Shown here piece after piece: positions 1 through 7,350 of a stretch of DNA of 45,928 nucleotides; within the stretch, counting starts at the first letter, position 1, and each line of letters starts with the position of its first letter. The stretch lies in the NCBI GenBank assembly GCA_017462795.1, contig JAFTQL010000048.1, forward strand, positions 1-45,928. Reading direction: 5' to 3'. This stretch comes from Clostridia bacterium. GTDB taxonomy: Bacteria; Bacillota; Clostridia; Oscillospirales; CAG-272. The notes below the pieces were generated by a model that had not been told where the DNA came from, did not search any database, and was given only the letters and a program-made list of their open reading frames with translations. The translations under genes were made by a program, and so were the position numbers.

Positions 1-27
1 CCCCTTTGGCCGCTCGGGAAATCCCCC
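1..27 (-). tRNA. tRNA-Tyr, 5' part only (cut by window edge)
   Basis: Read on the minus strand, the sequence from 27 down to 1 gives a GGGGGAT acceptor 5' arm, then TT, then a D-arm reading CCCGAGCGGCCAAAGGG. That D-arm is nearly identical to bacterial tRNA-Tyr, including E. coli tyrT. The anticodon lies outside the window, so tRNA-Ser or tRNA-Leu (also type II) cannot be fully excluded. It follows tRNA-Thr by about 30 bases, as in a co-transcribed tRNA cluster. Confidence 0.7.
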
Positions 28-56
28 AGAATGAGCTCGATTATTACCGAGCTCTA

Positions 57-131
57 TGGAGCTGGTGATCGGAGTCGAACCAACAACCTGCTGATTACAA
101 ATCAGCTGCTCTGCCATTGAGCCACACCAGC
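57..131 (-). tRNA. tRNA-Thr (anticodon TGT)
   Basis: The minus strand folds into a complete cloverleaf. The acceptor arms GCTGGTG and CACCAGC pair, the anticodon stem GCTGA/TCAGC closes a TTTGTAA loop, and the T-arm carries GGTTCGACTCC. The TGT anticodon reads ACA threonine codons. The discriminator is T and a CCA end is encoded (minus strand, 59 to 57). It is the first gene of a minus-strand tRNA cluster continuing past the left edge. Confidence 0.95.
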
Positions 132-173
132 ATTTTTTTGTTTTGCCGCTGTGGTTTCCCACGCGACTTGTAT

Positions 174-202
174 ATTATAACACATGTTTGCCTTTTTGTC
201 AA
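174..202 (-). promoter_or_regulatory. Sigma-A promoter of the tRNA-Thr/Tyr cluster
   Basis: On the minus strand, TTGACA (202-197), a 17-base spacer and TATAAT (179-174) match both consensus boxes perfectly. It lies about 40 bases upstream of tRNA-Thr, as expected for a strong stable-RNA promoter. Confidence 0.85.
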
Positions 203-305
203 GCATATTTTCAAAAAAAATTTTTTATTTTTTCTTTTCTTTATCTTCGACAATATTCCCCCTTTTCAAAAACACTTTTTTGGGCAATACACAAGAAAAT
301 TAAAG

Positions 306-334
306 TTGACTTTTGCGCCCATCGGTTGTATAAT
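306..334 (+). promoter_or_regulatory. Sigma-A promoter of the DUF815 ATPase gene
   Basis: TTGACT at 306-311, a 17-base spacer and TATAAT at 329-334 lie 30 bases before the start codon at 364. A GAGGT ribosome site follows at 352-356. Confidence 0.8.
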
Positions 335-363
335 TATTTTATACTGAAATCGAGGTAACACAT

Positions 364-1674
364 ATGTACAGAGAAATATCCAAGCTCATAATCTACAACA
401 CCGACTCCCACAGCATTCTGTCCGAGCTCGGTCATATCTTTGAGAGATTTGACAAAAAGCTCTCCTCCCCCGAGCAGCTCCGCTCGGATATATACGCTCA
501 GGTGCGCAGGCTGCTTGAGGTCGCCACAAAATACGGCTTTGACAACGATCTGTGGCACAATTACCTGACCTATCTTATAATAACAGATGAAAATCCCCTC
601 AGCCTCACCTATGAAAAGGCGGGCAAGCAGGACGGCACCGTCAACACCTTTGCCATAAATGATTTCACCGTTTTCAAGGGTCTGTTTGACTTCGACTTCT
701 CAGAGATAGAGCGGGAGCTTGGCATCAACTGCTTCTCTGTTCTCTCCCACTACCGCGCCATATCCAAGCGCGAGCAGATATACAACAAAAACGTAAGCAT
801 GAAGGTGCGTTCCCTTTCCGCCCGCATTGAACAGGCAAAGGACGGCGAGGCGGTATTTGACGCGGTAGCCGATTTCTACCGTGACTACGGCGTGGGTATG
901 TACGGTCTCAATAAGGCGTTCAGGCTGGAGGGCGACGAGGAAAGCGGAGTTACCATGCGCCCCATCTCCAATATGGAGCCTGTCTCCCTTGACGACCTCG
1001 TGGGCTACGAGCTTCAAAAGAAGATGCTCGTTGAGAACACCGAGGCGTTTGTCCGCGGCAGAGGCGCGAACAATGTGCTTCTCTACGGCGACAGCGGCAC
1101 GGGAAAGTCCACCAGCATCAAGGCTATCGTCAACAAATACTACGACAGCGGACTGCGCATGATAGAGATCTACAAGCATCAATTCCGCTATCTCTCCCGT
1201 ATAATCTCCGAGATCAAGAACAGAAATTATCGCTTTATCATCTACATGGATGACCTGTCCTTTGAGGAGCAGGAAATAGAATACAAGTATCTCAAAGCCA
1301 TCATCGAGGGCGGTGTGGAGACCAAGCCCGACAATGTGCTCATCTACGCCACCTCCAACCGCCGCCACCTTATCAAGGAGACATGGAAGGACAGGACCGA
1401 CTCGGAGATCAACGGAGACATCCACCGCTCCGAGACCATTGAGGAAAAGCTGTCCCTTGTCAACCGCTTTGGTCTTTCCATCGGCTATATGAAGCCCTCA
1501 CGTGACGAGTTTGACGGCATAGTCATGGAGCTCATCGCCCGTCACGGCGACATCGGCATGACAAAAGAGGAGATACTTCTCGAGGCACACCGCTGGGAGA
1601 TGCGCAACGGCGGTATCTCCGGCAGAACCGCCCAGCAGTTCGTCAACCACCTCTGCGGACAGAAAATGAAATAA
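364..1674 (+). CDS. DUF815-family AAA-type ATPase
   Basis: A 436-residue cytoplasmic P-loop ATPase. The Walker A loop reads YGDSGTGKSTSIKAIV (about residues 240-255). The acidic Walker B-like strand FIIYMDDLSFEE follows at about 295-306, then a sensor-like ATSNRRHLIKE segment and a helical C-terminus. These match the DUF815 (Pfam) group of predicted ATPases, which is widespread in Clostridia and has no settled function. The N-terminal 200 residues are helical and unrecognised. The gene has its own promoter and terminator, so it is monocistronic. The start at 364 is supported by a GAGGT site eight bases upstream. The family assignment is confident; the biological role is unknown. Confidence 0.85.
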   Translation: MYREISKLIIYNTDSHSILSELGHIFERFDKKLSSPEQLRSDIYAQVRRLLEVATKYGFDNDLWHNYLTYLIITDENPLSLTYEKAGKQDGTVNTFAINDFTVFKGLFDFDFSEIERELGINCFSVLSHYRAISKREQIYNKNVSMKVRSLSARIEQAKDGEAVFDAVADFYRDYGVGMYGLNKAFRLEGDEESGVTMRPISNMEPVSLDDLVGYELQKKMLVENTEAFVRGRGANNVLLYGDSGTGKSTSIKAIVNKYYDSGLRMIEIYKHQFRYLSRIISEIKNRNYRFIIYMDDLSFEEQEIEYKYLKAIIEGGVETKPDNVLIYATSNRRHLIKETWKDRTDSEINGDIHRSETIEEKLSLVNRFGLSIGYMKPSRDEFDGIVMELIARHGDIGMTKEEILLEAHRWEMRNGGISGRTAQQFVNHLCGQKMK

Positions 1675-1686
1675 ACAAAAACCAAC

Positions 1687-1732
1687 GTGCGCCGATATTC
1701 CCCTCACACGGATGTCGGCGCGCTTATTTTTA
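1687..1732 (+). terminator. Terminator of the DUF815 gene
   Basis: A GC-rich stem pairs GTGCGCCGATA with TGTCGGCGCGC and is followed by TTATTTTT. It lies 12 bases after the stop codon. Confidence 0.75.
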
Positions 1733-1762
1733 ACAAATATAAATATATTTTGTCAAAATCCG

Positions 1763-1791
1763 TTGACAAGCGTCATATTTTGTGGTATAAT
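1763..1791 (+). promoter_or_regulatory. Sigma-A promoter of the mntP riboswitch transcript
   Basis: TTGACA (1763-1768), a 17-base spacer and TATAAT (1786-1791) give perfect consensus boxes. Transcription should start near 1798, at the first bases of the aptamer. Confidence 0.85.
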
Positions 1792-1797
1792 ATATGG

Positions 1798-1922
1798 AAA
1801 TGAGGGAGTAGCAAGCGTATTATCCCGTACGTAGCAAGTCAACATACTGACCGTTCGGTCTGGCTTGCTTCAAATTGCGAGACTCATGTATAACTGTGAA
1901 GCTATACATGGAGTCTTTTTGT
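1798..1922 (+). promoter_or_regulatory. yybP-ykoY manganese riboswitch with its terminator
   Basis: The hallmark bases of the yybP-ykoY aptamer are present: GGGAGTAGC near 1804 and GTCAACATACTGACC near 1838, followed by a GGCTTGCTT arm. A terminator hairpin follows (GACTCATGTATA against TATACATGGAGTC, one bulged C, then TTTTTGTTTT; about 1880-1922). CTCAT in its 5' arm can instead pair with ATGAG at 1800-1804 to close aptamer stem P1. Known members bind Mn2+, which stabilises P1, blocks the terminator and turns on Mn exporters. The downstream mntP gene fits exactly. Confidence 0.9.
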
Positions 1923-1933
1923 TTTGACTGACG

Positions 1934-1967
1934 CCAAGTATGGTTTTCACCGTGCTTGGTCTTTTTT
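1934..1967 (+). terminator. Second intrinsic terminator in the mntP leader
   Basis: CCAAGTATGG (1934-1943) pairs with CCGTGCTTGG (1950-1959) over ten positions, including two G-U pairs, around a six-base loop. TCTTTTTT follows. It lies between the riboswitch terminator and the mntP start, so a leader transcript must pass two terminators. Confidence 0.65.
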
Positions 1968-2016
1968 ATGGGATCGGCAAAACAAAAAACGGAAAACAAA
2001 ACGGAGGACAGTCAAA

Positions 2017-2595
2017 ATGGGATTTACTTTTTTCTTTAACAGCATCCTTTTGGGTATCGGACTTGCTATGGACGCCTTCTCGGTGTCTCTGGCGAACGGG
2101 CTCAACGAGCCGGACATGAAGCGAAGAAAGGTCTGCGGTGTGGCGGGCATTTTCTCGCTGTTTCAGTTTGCCATGCCCATGATCGGGTGGATATGCGTTT
2201 CCACGATAGCGCAGTATTTCACCGCCTTTGAAAAATTCATTCCGTGGATAGCCCTGGCGCTTCTCGGCTACATTGGCGGTAAAATGCTCTATGAGGGCAT
2301 CAAGAGCAAGGATTCCGACGAGGAAAAGCCCGCAGTCGGCTTTACCGCTCTTCTGGTTCAGGGTGTTGCCACGTCCATCGATGCGCTGTCGGTCGGCTTT
2401 ACCATCTCCGACCACGACCTGCCCCATGCCCTTCTCGCCTGTCTGCTCATCGGAGCGGTGACCTTCTGCATTTGCGCCGCGGGCATTCTCATCGGAAGAA
2501 AAGCGGGCACAAAGCTCGCAGGCAAAGCAGGCATCCTCGGCGGCTGCATCCTCATCTTCATAGGACTCGAAATATTCATCACAAGCTGGTTTTAA
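2017..2595 (+). CDS. mntP: Manganese efflux pump MntP
   Basis: A 192-residue inner-membrane protein of the MntP/DUF204 family, which exports Mn2+ and prevents manganese toxicity. It has six predicted membrane helices and the two family signature segments with acidic residues: GLAMDAFSVSLANG near residue 15 and GVATSIDALSVGF near residue 115. These Asp-containing repeats are known to be needed for export. The start at 2017 is preferred over earlier in-frame codons because ACGGAGGA lies at 2001-2008 and the protein then begins directly with its first membrane helix. The Mn riboswitch upstream independently supports the function. A strong hairpin ends the transcript downstream. Confidence 0.95.
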   Translation: MGFTFFFNSILLGIGLAMDAFSVSLANGLNEPDMKRRKVCGVAGIFSLFQFAMPMIGWICVSTIAQYFTAFEKFIPWIALALLGYIGGKMLYEGIKSKDSDEEKPAVGFTALLVQGVATSIDALSVGFTISDHDLPHALLACLLIGAVTFCICAAGILIGRKAGTKLAGKAGILGGCILIFIGLEIFITSWF

Positions 2596-2629
2596 CGAAC
2601 GGCATATAATTTCAATAGCAAAGCTATCG

Positions 2630-2692
2630 GGCAATGCAAGCCAAAGGTCCTTGTGTAAAGGGAGGCTCTTGATGCCCTTGTTAGTACAACGA
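2630..2692. repeat. Probable remnant of a clostridial intergenic repeat
   Basis: The stretch around CCTTGTGTAAAGGGAGGCTC and TGATGCCCTTGTTAGTACAAC resembles short interspersed intergenic elements I recall from gut Clostridia. It has no ribosome site or credible gene. I infer a degenerate repeat from pattern memory only, and no second copy lies in this window. Confidence 0.3.
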
Positions 2693-2735
2693 AAAGGCAC
2701 TTGTGGCAAATTTGCCACAAGTGCCTTTGCGTTAT
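2693..2735 (+). terminator. Terminator after mntP (perfect 36-base palindrome)
   Basis: AAAGGCACTTGTGGCAAA (2693-2710) is followed immediately by its exact reverse complement (2711-2728), then GCGTTATTTT. The perfect symmetry would allow it to act on both strands, for mntP from the left and fucI from the right. Confidence 0.7.
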
Positions 2736-2877
2736 TTTGACATCCCTTTCGGAAGGTAAACTCGTACGTTTTTGCTTTACTTCGTTATCGGAGTTTATCT
2801 TATCGCGGGTCGCCGTTCTCTGTCCTTTTTGAATTGCCCTATCACTGCCCTCGCCAACGCGAAAGCGGAGTGGGCTA

Positions 2878-3867
2878 TTACTTCTTATACATCGGGCCGT
2901 AAGCGGCGCAAGCTCTGTAGTCCTGACCTTCCTTGTCCATACCGAAGGCGTTCCAAGCGGCGGGACGGAAGATCTTTTCCTCGGGTACGTTGTGCATACA
3001 TACGGGTATACGAAGTATCGAGCACATTGTAATGAGGTCAGCTCCGATGTGTCCGTAGCTGATAGCTCCGTGGTTTGCTCCCCAGTTTGCCATTACCTCA
3101 TATGCGGTCTTGAAGGGGCTTCCCTCCTTGCCGTCACATCTGGGTGCGAACCATGTGCAGGGCCATGTGTAGTCGGTTCTTGCCCACAGTGTATCGGAGA
3201 CCTTCTCGGGAAGGTGTACTGTCCAACCCTCGGCTATCTGGAGAACCGGTCCGAGACCCTTGACAAGGTTAAGACGGATCATGGTCACGGGCATCTCTGC
3301 CTTTGTCTCAAATCTTGAGGAATATCCGCCGCCTCTGAAATAGCCGTTATCCGCGGCGTTCCAAGTGGTGTTAGCCATTATAGCGTCCATATCAGCCTCT
3401 GTTACGTCATACCAAGGCTTCATAACGGCGTTGCCGTTCTCGTCCTTAGCCTCGCCGTTTGCGTCAAGACAGCACGCGCCCGAGTTGATAAGGTGGATAA
3501 ATCCGTCGGAGTCCTTAGCCTTGCCCTCGATATCGTAGCCTGTAACTCTCTTTACAGCGTCGCCCGACCAATATGTACGAACGTCAGCGAACATCTGAGC
3601 GCGGTTGGTAAGCAGCTTCATAAAGAGCATACCGATACCGTTGAGTACGTCATTCTCGGTTGCGAGTATGTAAGGCTCTCTCGCTCCGTTCCAGTCGAAG
3701 GAGGTATTGAGCACAGCCTCGGCGAAGTCACCGTTGGGATAGAAGTCTGTCCACTGTCTCTGTCCCTGGAAGCCTGCGGCAATTGCGTTATGTCCGACCG
3801 CCTCCTCTTCTCTGCCCTCGGGAAGATTGTCGTTGCCGTTCATAAGATCCTTGATGATAACAGCCAT
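2878..3867 (-). CDS. fucI: L-fucose isomerase, C-terminal part (gene broken by in-frame stop)
   Basis: This open frame encodes the C-terminal ~330 residues of FucI, which interconverts L-fucose and L-fuculose using Mn2+. It aligns from memory with E. coli FucI from the segment before [11 protein letters not shown] to the natural end (AYGPMYKK against NYGPLYKR). Active-site segments are intact: [32 protein letters not shown] and [10 protein letters not shown]. It is in the same reading frame as the N-terminal part at 3892-4680. Only the TAA at 3892-3894 separates them, and the eight codons between that stop and this ATG still read as plausible FucI sequence (EQFEFVVK). No good ribosome site precedes the ATG at 3867. 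The gene is therefore probably one isomerase with a nonsense mutation or a consensus error. Confidence 0.9.
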   Translation of the reverse strand: MAVIIKDLMNGNDNLPEGREEEAVGHNAIAAGFQGQRQWTDFYPNGDFAEAVLNTSFDWNGAREPYILATENDVLNGIGMLFMKLLTNRAQMFADVRTYWSGDAVKRVTGYDIEGKAKDSDGFIHLINSGACCLDANGEAKDENGNAVMKPWYDVTEADMDAIMANTTWNAADNGYFRGGGYSSRFETKAEMPVTMIRLNLVKGLGPVLQIAEGWTVHLPEKVSDTLWARTDYTWPCTWFAPRCDGKEGSPFKTAYEVMANWGANHGAISYGHIGADLITMCSILRIPVCMHNVPEEKIFRPAAWNAFGMDKEGQDYRACAAYGPMYKK

Positions 3868-3891
3868 CTTTACAACGAACTCAAACTGCTC

Positions 3892-4680
3892 TTACTTCAC
3901 CTCGTCGCTCTTGCGAAAGAATTCGGGGTTCTTGTCGAAACCAATCTTGCACTTTTCCTTTGCCCAAGCGAGCGCCTTTTGGTACTCTGCCTCGTCATAG
4001 ATACCCTCGCTCATTCTGCGGATAATTTCAACCTCGTCAACCGACTCTACGCGAAGTCCGAGATAGGACTCAAGGAAGTCGGAATCGATGATAGAGCCGC
4101 CGATACCCATGCAGATAGAGCCGATCTGCAGATAGGACTTGCCTCTCATGGTTGCCGCCGCAACAGCCGCTCTTGCGAAGCGGAGCAGCTTCTCCTTGAT
4201 GTCCTCGCCGATGGTAGTGTCATCCGCGTCAACAACATCATGTCCGTAGATACCGAATGCGGGAAGACCCTTCTGCGCATGGGTAGCCAGAACGGACGCA
4301 AGGTATACAGCACCGGGACGCTCCGTTGCGTTAAGACCCCAAACGCCCTTGATGGTCTCGGGGTTCATGTCCATGGTCTCCGAGCCGTAGCACCAGCAGG
4401 GTGTGACGGTCAGCGTGATAGCAACGCCCTCACGTCTGAACTTCTCCTCACAAGCGGCTGCCTCGGCAACTCGTCCGATGGTGGTGTCGGCGATAACTAC
4501 CTTTACGGGCTCGCCGTTAGAGTATTTCAAATTCTCCTCAAAGAGCTTTGCGGCGGCTTTTGCCATACCCATTGTCTGCTCCTCAAGTCCCTCACGAACC
4601 TTCAAAGGTCCTCTGCGGCCGTCGATGGTGGGACGAATACCGATCACGGGATATCCGCCGATAAGTCTGTTTTTTGCCAT
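3892..4680 (-). CDS. fucI: L-fucose isomerase, N-terminal part (gene broken by in-frame stop)
   Basis: These 262 residues are the N-terminal domains of FucI. They carry the family segments [45 protein letters not shown] and [14 protein letters not shown], which match E. coli FucI closely. The start at 4680 is fixed by GGAAGGAG seven bases upstream. The frame ends at a TAA (3892-3894) about 43% of the way through a normal ~590-residue isomerase, and the remainder continues in the same frame at 2878-3867. The promoter is at 4751-4779 and a divergent AraC-type regulator lies next door. A truncated product lacks the metal-binding C-terminal segments and should be inactive alone. Confidence 0.9.
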   Translation of the reverse strand: MAKNRLIGGYPVIGIRPTIDGRRGPLKVREGLEEQTMGMAKAAAKLFEENLKYSNGEPVKVVIADTTIGRVAEAAACEEKFRREGVAITLTVTPCWCYGSETMDMNPETIKGVWGLNATERPGAVYLASVLATHAQKGLPAFGIYGHDVVDADDTTIGEDIKEKLLRFARAAVAAATMRGKSYLQIGSICMGIGGSIIDSDFLESYLGLRVESVDEVEIIRRMSEGIYDEAEYQKALAWAKEKCKIGFDKNPEFFRKSDEVK

Positions 4681-4705
4681 TTTTTATCTCCTTCCAAATT
4701 TTAAT

Positions 4706-4738
4706 AAATTGAAAATTATCTATACAAATTTTCAATTT
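4706..4738. promoter_or_regulatory. Perfect 12+12 inverted repeat in the fucI leader (candidate operator)
   Basis: AAATTGAAAATT at 4706-4717 is repeated as its exact reverse complement at 4727-4738. The spacing is nine bases, with centres 21 bp apart or two helix turns. It sits just downstream of the fucI -10 box, where a dimeric regulator would block fucI transcription. It could also form a hairpin in the mRNA leader. Confidence 0.5.
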
Positions 4739-4742
4739 TCTC

Positions 4743-4771
4743 TTGATTTTATTATAAGATTGAATTATAAT
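4743..4771 (+). promoter_or_regulatory. Promoter of the AraC-type regulator
   Basis: TTGATT (4743-4748), a 17-base spacer and TATAAT (4766-4771). It is interlocked with the opposing fucI promoter. Confidence 0.7.
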
Positions 4772-4779
4772 AAAAGCAA
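4751..4779 (-). promoter_or_regulatory. Promoter of fucI
   Basis: On the minus strand, TTGCTT (4779-4774), a 17-base spacer and TATAAT (4756-4751). The two opposing promoters overlap by about 20 bp, so polymerase can hold only one at a time. Confidence 0.65.
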
Positions 4780-4823
4780 TAGTCTAAATCCACAAAATTA
4801 TAAACAAAACTTAGGTGGGGTCT

Positions 4824-5639
4824 ATGAGCGAGCATATTTTTGACAATAACAGATATTCGGTAGCGTTTGCTGAGCAGCGCATTATAGGCGAGGAATGGAA
4901 TGACGTCATATGGGACAGAAACCATCACCATATCGAGCATCACCGCTTATATTTGCTTACGAGCGGCAAGGCAACTCTCCATCTTTACGACAAAACGGTG
5001 GAGCTTGTCCCCGGAAACATCTACTTCATTCCCGCTTTTTCCATAGTGCAAAGCGAGATAGAAGGAGAAATGAACAAATATTACATTCACTTTTTAGCAC
5101 ATTCGCCGATATTCGCGCTTTACAGATATTTTTCCGACCGATATTCCGTCCCCGCCGACGAGATGACGGAATATCTTTTCAGGTGCGTTGTGGACAACTA
5201 CACGCTCAACACACAGGAGGCGTATCTCAAGGTACAAGGAGCTATGAGCATTCTTATCTCCTCCTTCTTTGCCGAGGTGGACGCGGACAGGCACAATCTG
5301 ATAAAATTTGAGAATGTTCTCAAGCATATTGACGAGAACTACAAGCGCAACATACCGCTGTCCGAGCTCGCGGCAATAATGAACATCAGCACCATGTATT
5401 TTTCAAACTACTTCAAGCAGGTATTTCACATCAGCCCCAAGCAGTATATTCTCAATAAAAGGCTGAGCGAAAGTCAGCGTCTGCTGCTGGAAAGCGAGAT
5501 GTCCGTCAAGGAGATAGCATATGCCGTAGGCTTTGAAAATGAGAACTACTTCTCCGAGTTCTTCTCCAAAAAGGTAGGCATATCCGCCCTGAAATTCCGC
5601 AACCGCGACCTGCCGAGAACAAGAGATTCGGTATTATAA
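4824..5639 (+). CDS. AraC-family transcriptional regulator
   Basis: A 271-residue regulator. The N-terminal half (to about 150) is a cupin-like AraC sensor domain with HHHIEHHRLYLLTSG and VELVPGNIYFIPAF segments. The C-terminal ~100 residues carry two helix-turn-helix motifs (IPLSELAAIMNISTMYFSNYFKQ and MSVKEIAYAVGFENENYFSEFF with flanks), the classic AraC/XylS layout. ATG at 4824 is chosen over an in-frame GTG at 4815 because the GTG lies inside the AGGTGGGG ribosome site. It is transcribed divergently from fucI with interlocked promoters, so it is probably a sugar-responsive activator or repressor of fucI. That link is inferred from position. A bidirectional terminator follows. Confidence 0.85.
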   Translation: MSEHIFDNNRYSVAFAEQRIIGEEWNDVIWDRNHHHIEHHRLYLLTSGKATLHLYDKTVELVPGNIYFIPAFSIVQSEIEGEMNKYYIHFLAHSPIFALYRYFSDRYSVPADEMTEYLFRCVVDNYTLNTQEAYLKVQGAMSILISSFFAEVDADRHNLIKFENVLKHIDENYKRNIPLSELAAIMNISTMYFSNYFKQVFHISPKQYILNKRLSESQRLLLESEMSVKEIAYAVGFENENYFSEFFSKKVGISALKFRNRDLPRTRDSVL

Positions 5640-5700
5640 TTCAATACAGGCAGTCTGCCTCTTATGATGACCGGGGCAATTTATGTTTACCGTTAACCAA

Positions 5701-5749
5701 AAAGACCCAAGCGCCTTTACGGATATCCGCAGGTGCTTGGGTCTTTTTT
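5701..5749. terminator. Bidirectional terminator between the regulator and the lipoprotein gene
   Basis: AAAGACCCAAGCGCC (5701-5715) pairs with GGTGCTTGGGTCTTT (5732-5746). It is flanked by A's on the left and T's on the right, so it can end convergent transcripts from both sides. Confidence 0.8.
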
Positions 5750-5758
5750 ATTTACACA

Positions 5759-6268
5759 TCAGTTGGTAATATAATTTATCTCGGTAACGGCATCTCCCTC
5801 AATCGTCAGCTTGAGCGTATACTTTCCGTCGGTATACAGCAGAGCCTTGTCGGTGCTTGAAGTGGGATCGCCCAGCTTTGTCTTGGCATCGGCGGCGGTC
5901 ATTCCGATATACACGCCCTCGGGGGTGGTGATGATGTCGTCGCGGAAGGTTATCTGATCGATGATATTTCCGTCGGTCTTGCTCTCAAGAACATAGAGAT
6001 CAAAGGACGCGTAGGTGTACTTGACCTGCGCGCCAAGTCCACCGCAGTCGCCTATCTCCGTTCTGCTCTGAGCCTCGCCCAGAGAAGCAATAACACCGTC
6101 CGCTTTATCGCCCAGCTTTATGGTGACATTATCAAATTTTACGTAAAACGTGTCAAATTCCGAGTTGCCCTCGTTGTCACCGGAAGTGTCATCCCCGCCG
6201 CAAGCCGCGCAGAACACAACGCACATAAGCGCCAGCGCAAGACAAATAAATCTCAAATATTTTTTCAT
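5759..6268 (-). CDS. Small predicted lipoprotein
   Basis: A 169-residue secreted protein. It starts with a charged MKKYLR, a hydrophobic core and a lipobox-like VFCAAC (about residues 19-24), so the second Cys is probably lipidated and the protein held at the outer face of the membrane. An Asp/Gly/Asn linker follows, then two similar beta-rich units. Each has a GDKADGVIASLG or GMTAADAKTKLG segment, reminiscent of the helix-turn in SmpA/OmlA- or PepSY-like folds; this is a pattern impression only. It is the last gene of the minus-strand envelope locus, 33 bases behind the SGNH-like gene, so it is probably co-expressed. Function unknown. Confidence 0.7.
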   Translation of the reverse strand: MKKYLRFICLALALMCVVFCAACGGDDTSGDNEGNSEFDTFYVKFDNVTIKLGDKADGVIASLGEAQSRTEIGDCGGLGAQVKYTYASFDLYVLESKTDGNIIDQITFRDDIITTPEGVYIGMTAADAKTKLGDPTSSTDKALLYTDGKYTLKLTIEGDAVTEINYITN

Positions 6269-6301
6269 TTTCTTCTCCTTATAGATCCCTTACAGATCCC
6301 T

Positions 6302-7321
6302 TTATGAATTTCTATCTTTATAATAAGCGTCAAGGCGCTCCTGCCATGCCGAGGTCGTCTCCTCGCTGTGAGAAAGCTCCGCAAGACCGTGGTTCTCCGC
6401 CAGTATCCTGCCAAAATAGTCGGTCATCTTCTCCGCGCCGTACACGTTGAGGTGAACTCCCTTGTCGTAAGTGTCGGTGGAATAATCTATGCCTATAGCC
6501 TCTGTCTCAGGGATAAAATTATAGTACGCAAGCCCCTTCTCCTCGGCGTATTCCCTCACCTGCTCATCCCACTCGTCATGCCACCAATAAGCCCATGAGT
6601 TTGTGGGGGACTTTACAAGTATCAGCTCCGTGCCATTCTCCGCGCAAAGCTCTCTCATTTTTTCAAGATACTCCATGGATGTCTCGGGGAGCGTGTAGTC
6701 AAGCTCCTCCCTTCCGTCCGTAGGCGCGTCGCCCACCATGGGATCTATTCCCTTTTGCATGAGATATCCGCTGTGAGTCACCTTTTTGGAGCTGAAGATG
6801 TACTTAAAGTCGTCCGCCTCCAGCGCGGTTATCCTTGAATGAAAGCGGAGAAGCGGAAAGACATAGTCTATAAAGCTCTCCTCCTCCGTCATGGACGAGG
6901 ATATCGCCCCTATTTTTGAGGGCGACCACTTCATGCCGTCAACGGTCATTCTGTTATACTCTTCCTTTTGCGGCTCGCCGTATTTCAGCGCAAGCACGTT
7001 AAAGACCACCGCCTTTGGCGTCTCATAGCGGAAGGTATCCTCAAGGATATAGTAGGACTGCCATGTGAGCTGTTGGGCGTTTCCCCGCACATAAGAGGAA
7101 ATACCGTATTTCTCCCACAGCACAGCGGGAATAAAGCTCTCGTACACCTCGCAGTCGCCCACAAAGATAACGTCATGCCCCTCCGCCTCAGCGTAATACT
7201 CGCCCGTCAGCAGTCCCTCAGCATTGGATGTGTATTTGGGCACGACAAGCGCCTGCAAAAGCCCGAGGATGACCGCCACGGCAAGTATGGCGCAAACGGT
7301 AATAATAATTCGTTTTTTCAT
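6302..7321 (-). CDS. Membrane-anchored SGNH/DltD-like protein with Cys at the nucleophile position
   Basis: 339 residues with one N-terminal membrane helix (about 5-27) and an extracellular SGNH-type domain. Block I reads FVGDCEVYESF (about 53-63), where GDS would be expected. The catalytic Asp/His block is present near the C-terminus (DTYDKGVHLNVYGAEKM, about 285-301). A matching family with GDCEVYE exists in Clostridia from memory, so the Cys may be conserved. It lies 29 bases behind the MBOAT gene, in the place that DltD occupies in D-alanylation operons. By analogy it would move an acyl group from the MBOAT/carrier system to a cell-wall acceptor; this is inference. It could instead be an esterase. 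Confidence 0.75.
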   Translation of the reverse strand: MKKRIIITVCAILAVAVILGLLQALVVPKYTSNAEGLLTGEYYAEAEGHDVIFVGDCEVYESFIPAVLWEKYGISSYVRGNAQQLTWQSYYILEDTFRYETPKAVVFNVLALKYGEPQKEEYNRMTVDGMKWSPSKIGAISSSMTEEESFIDYVFPLLRFHSRITALEADDFKYIFSSKKVTHSGYLMQKGIDPMVGDAPTDGREELDYTLPETSMEYLEKMRELCAENGTELILVKSPTNSWAYWWHDEWDEQVREYAEEKGLAYYNFIPETEAIGIDYSTDTYDKGVHLNVYGAEKMTDYFGRILAENHGLAELSHSEETTSAWQERLDAYYKDRNS

Positions 7322-7350
7322 CTGTTACCTATTGTTACCTATAAAATCAA

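Noticed and set aside
2740..2877. Short coding frame between the mntP terminator and fucI
   Set aside because: It has no ribosome site, a skewed composition and no recognisable product. It appears to be plain intergenic DNA.
3892..3894. Stop-codon recoding (TAA read as sense)
   Set aside because: Other genes in the window end normally at TAA, and TAA reassignment is not known in bacteria. A mutation or consensus error is simpler.
3493..4704. Open frame of 403 codons on the plus strand opposite fucI
   Set aside because: It is antisense to a clearly recognisable isomerase, has no ribosome site, and its product has no domain pattern. It reflects codon bias of the real gene.
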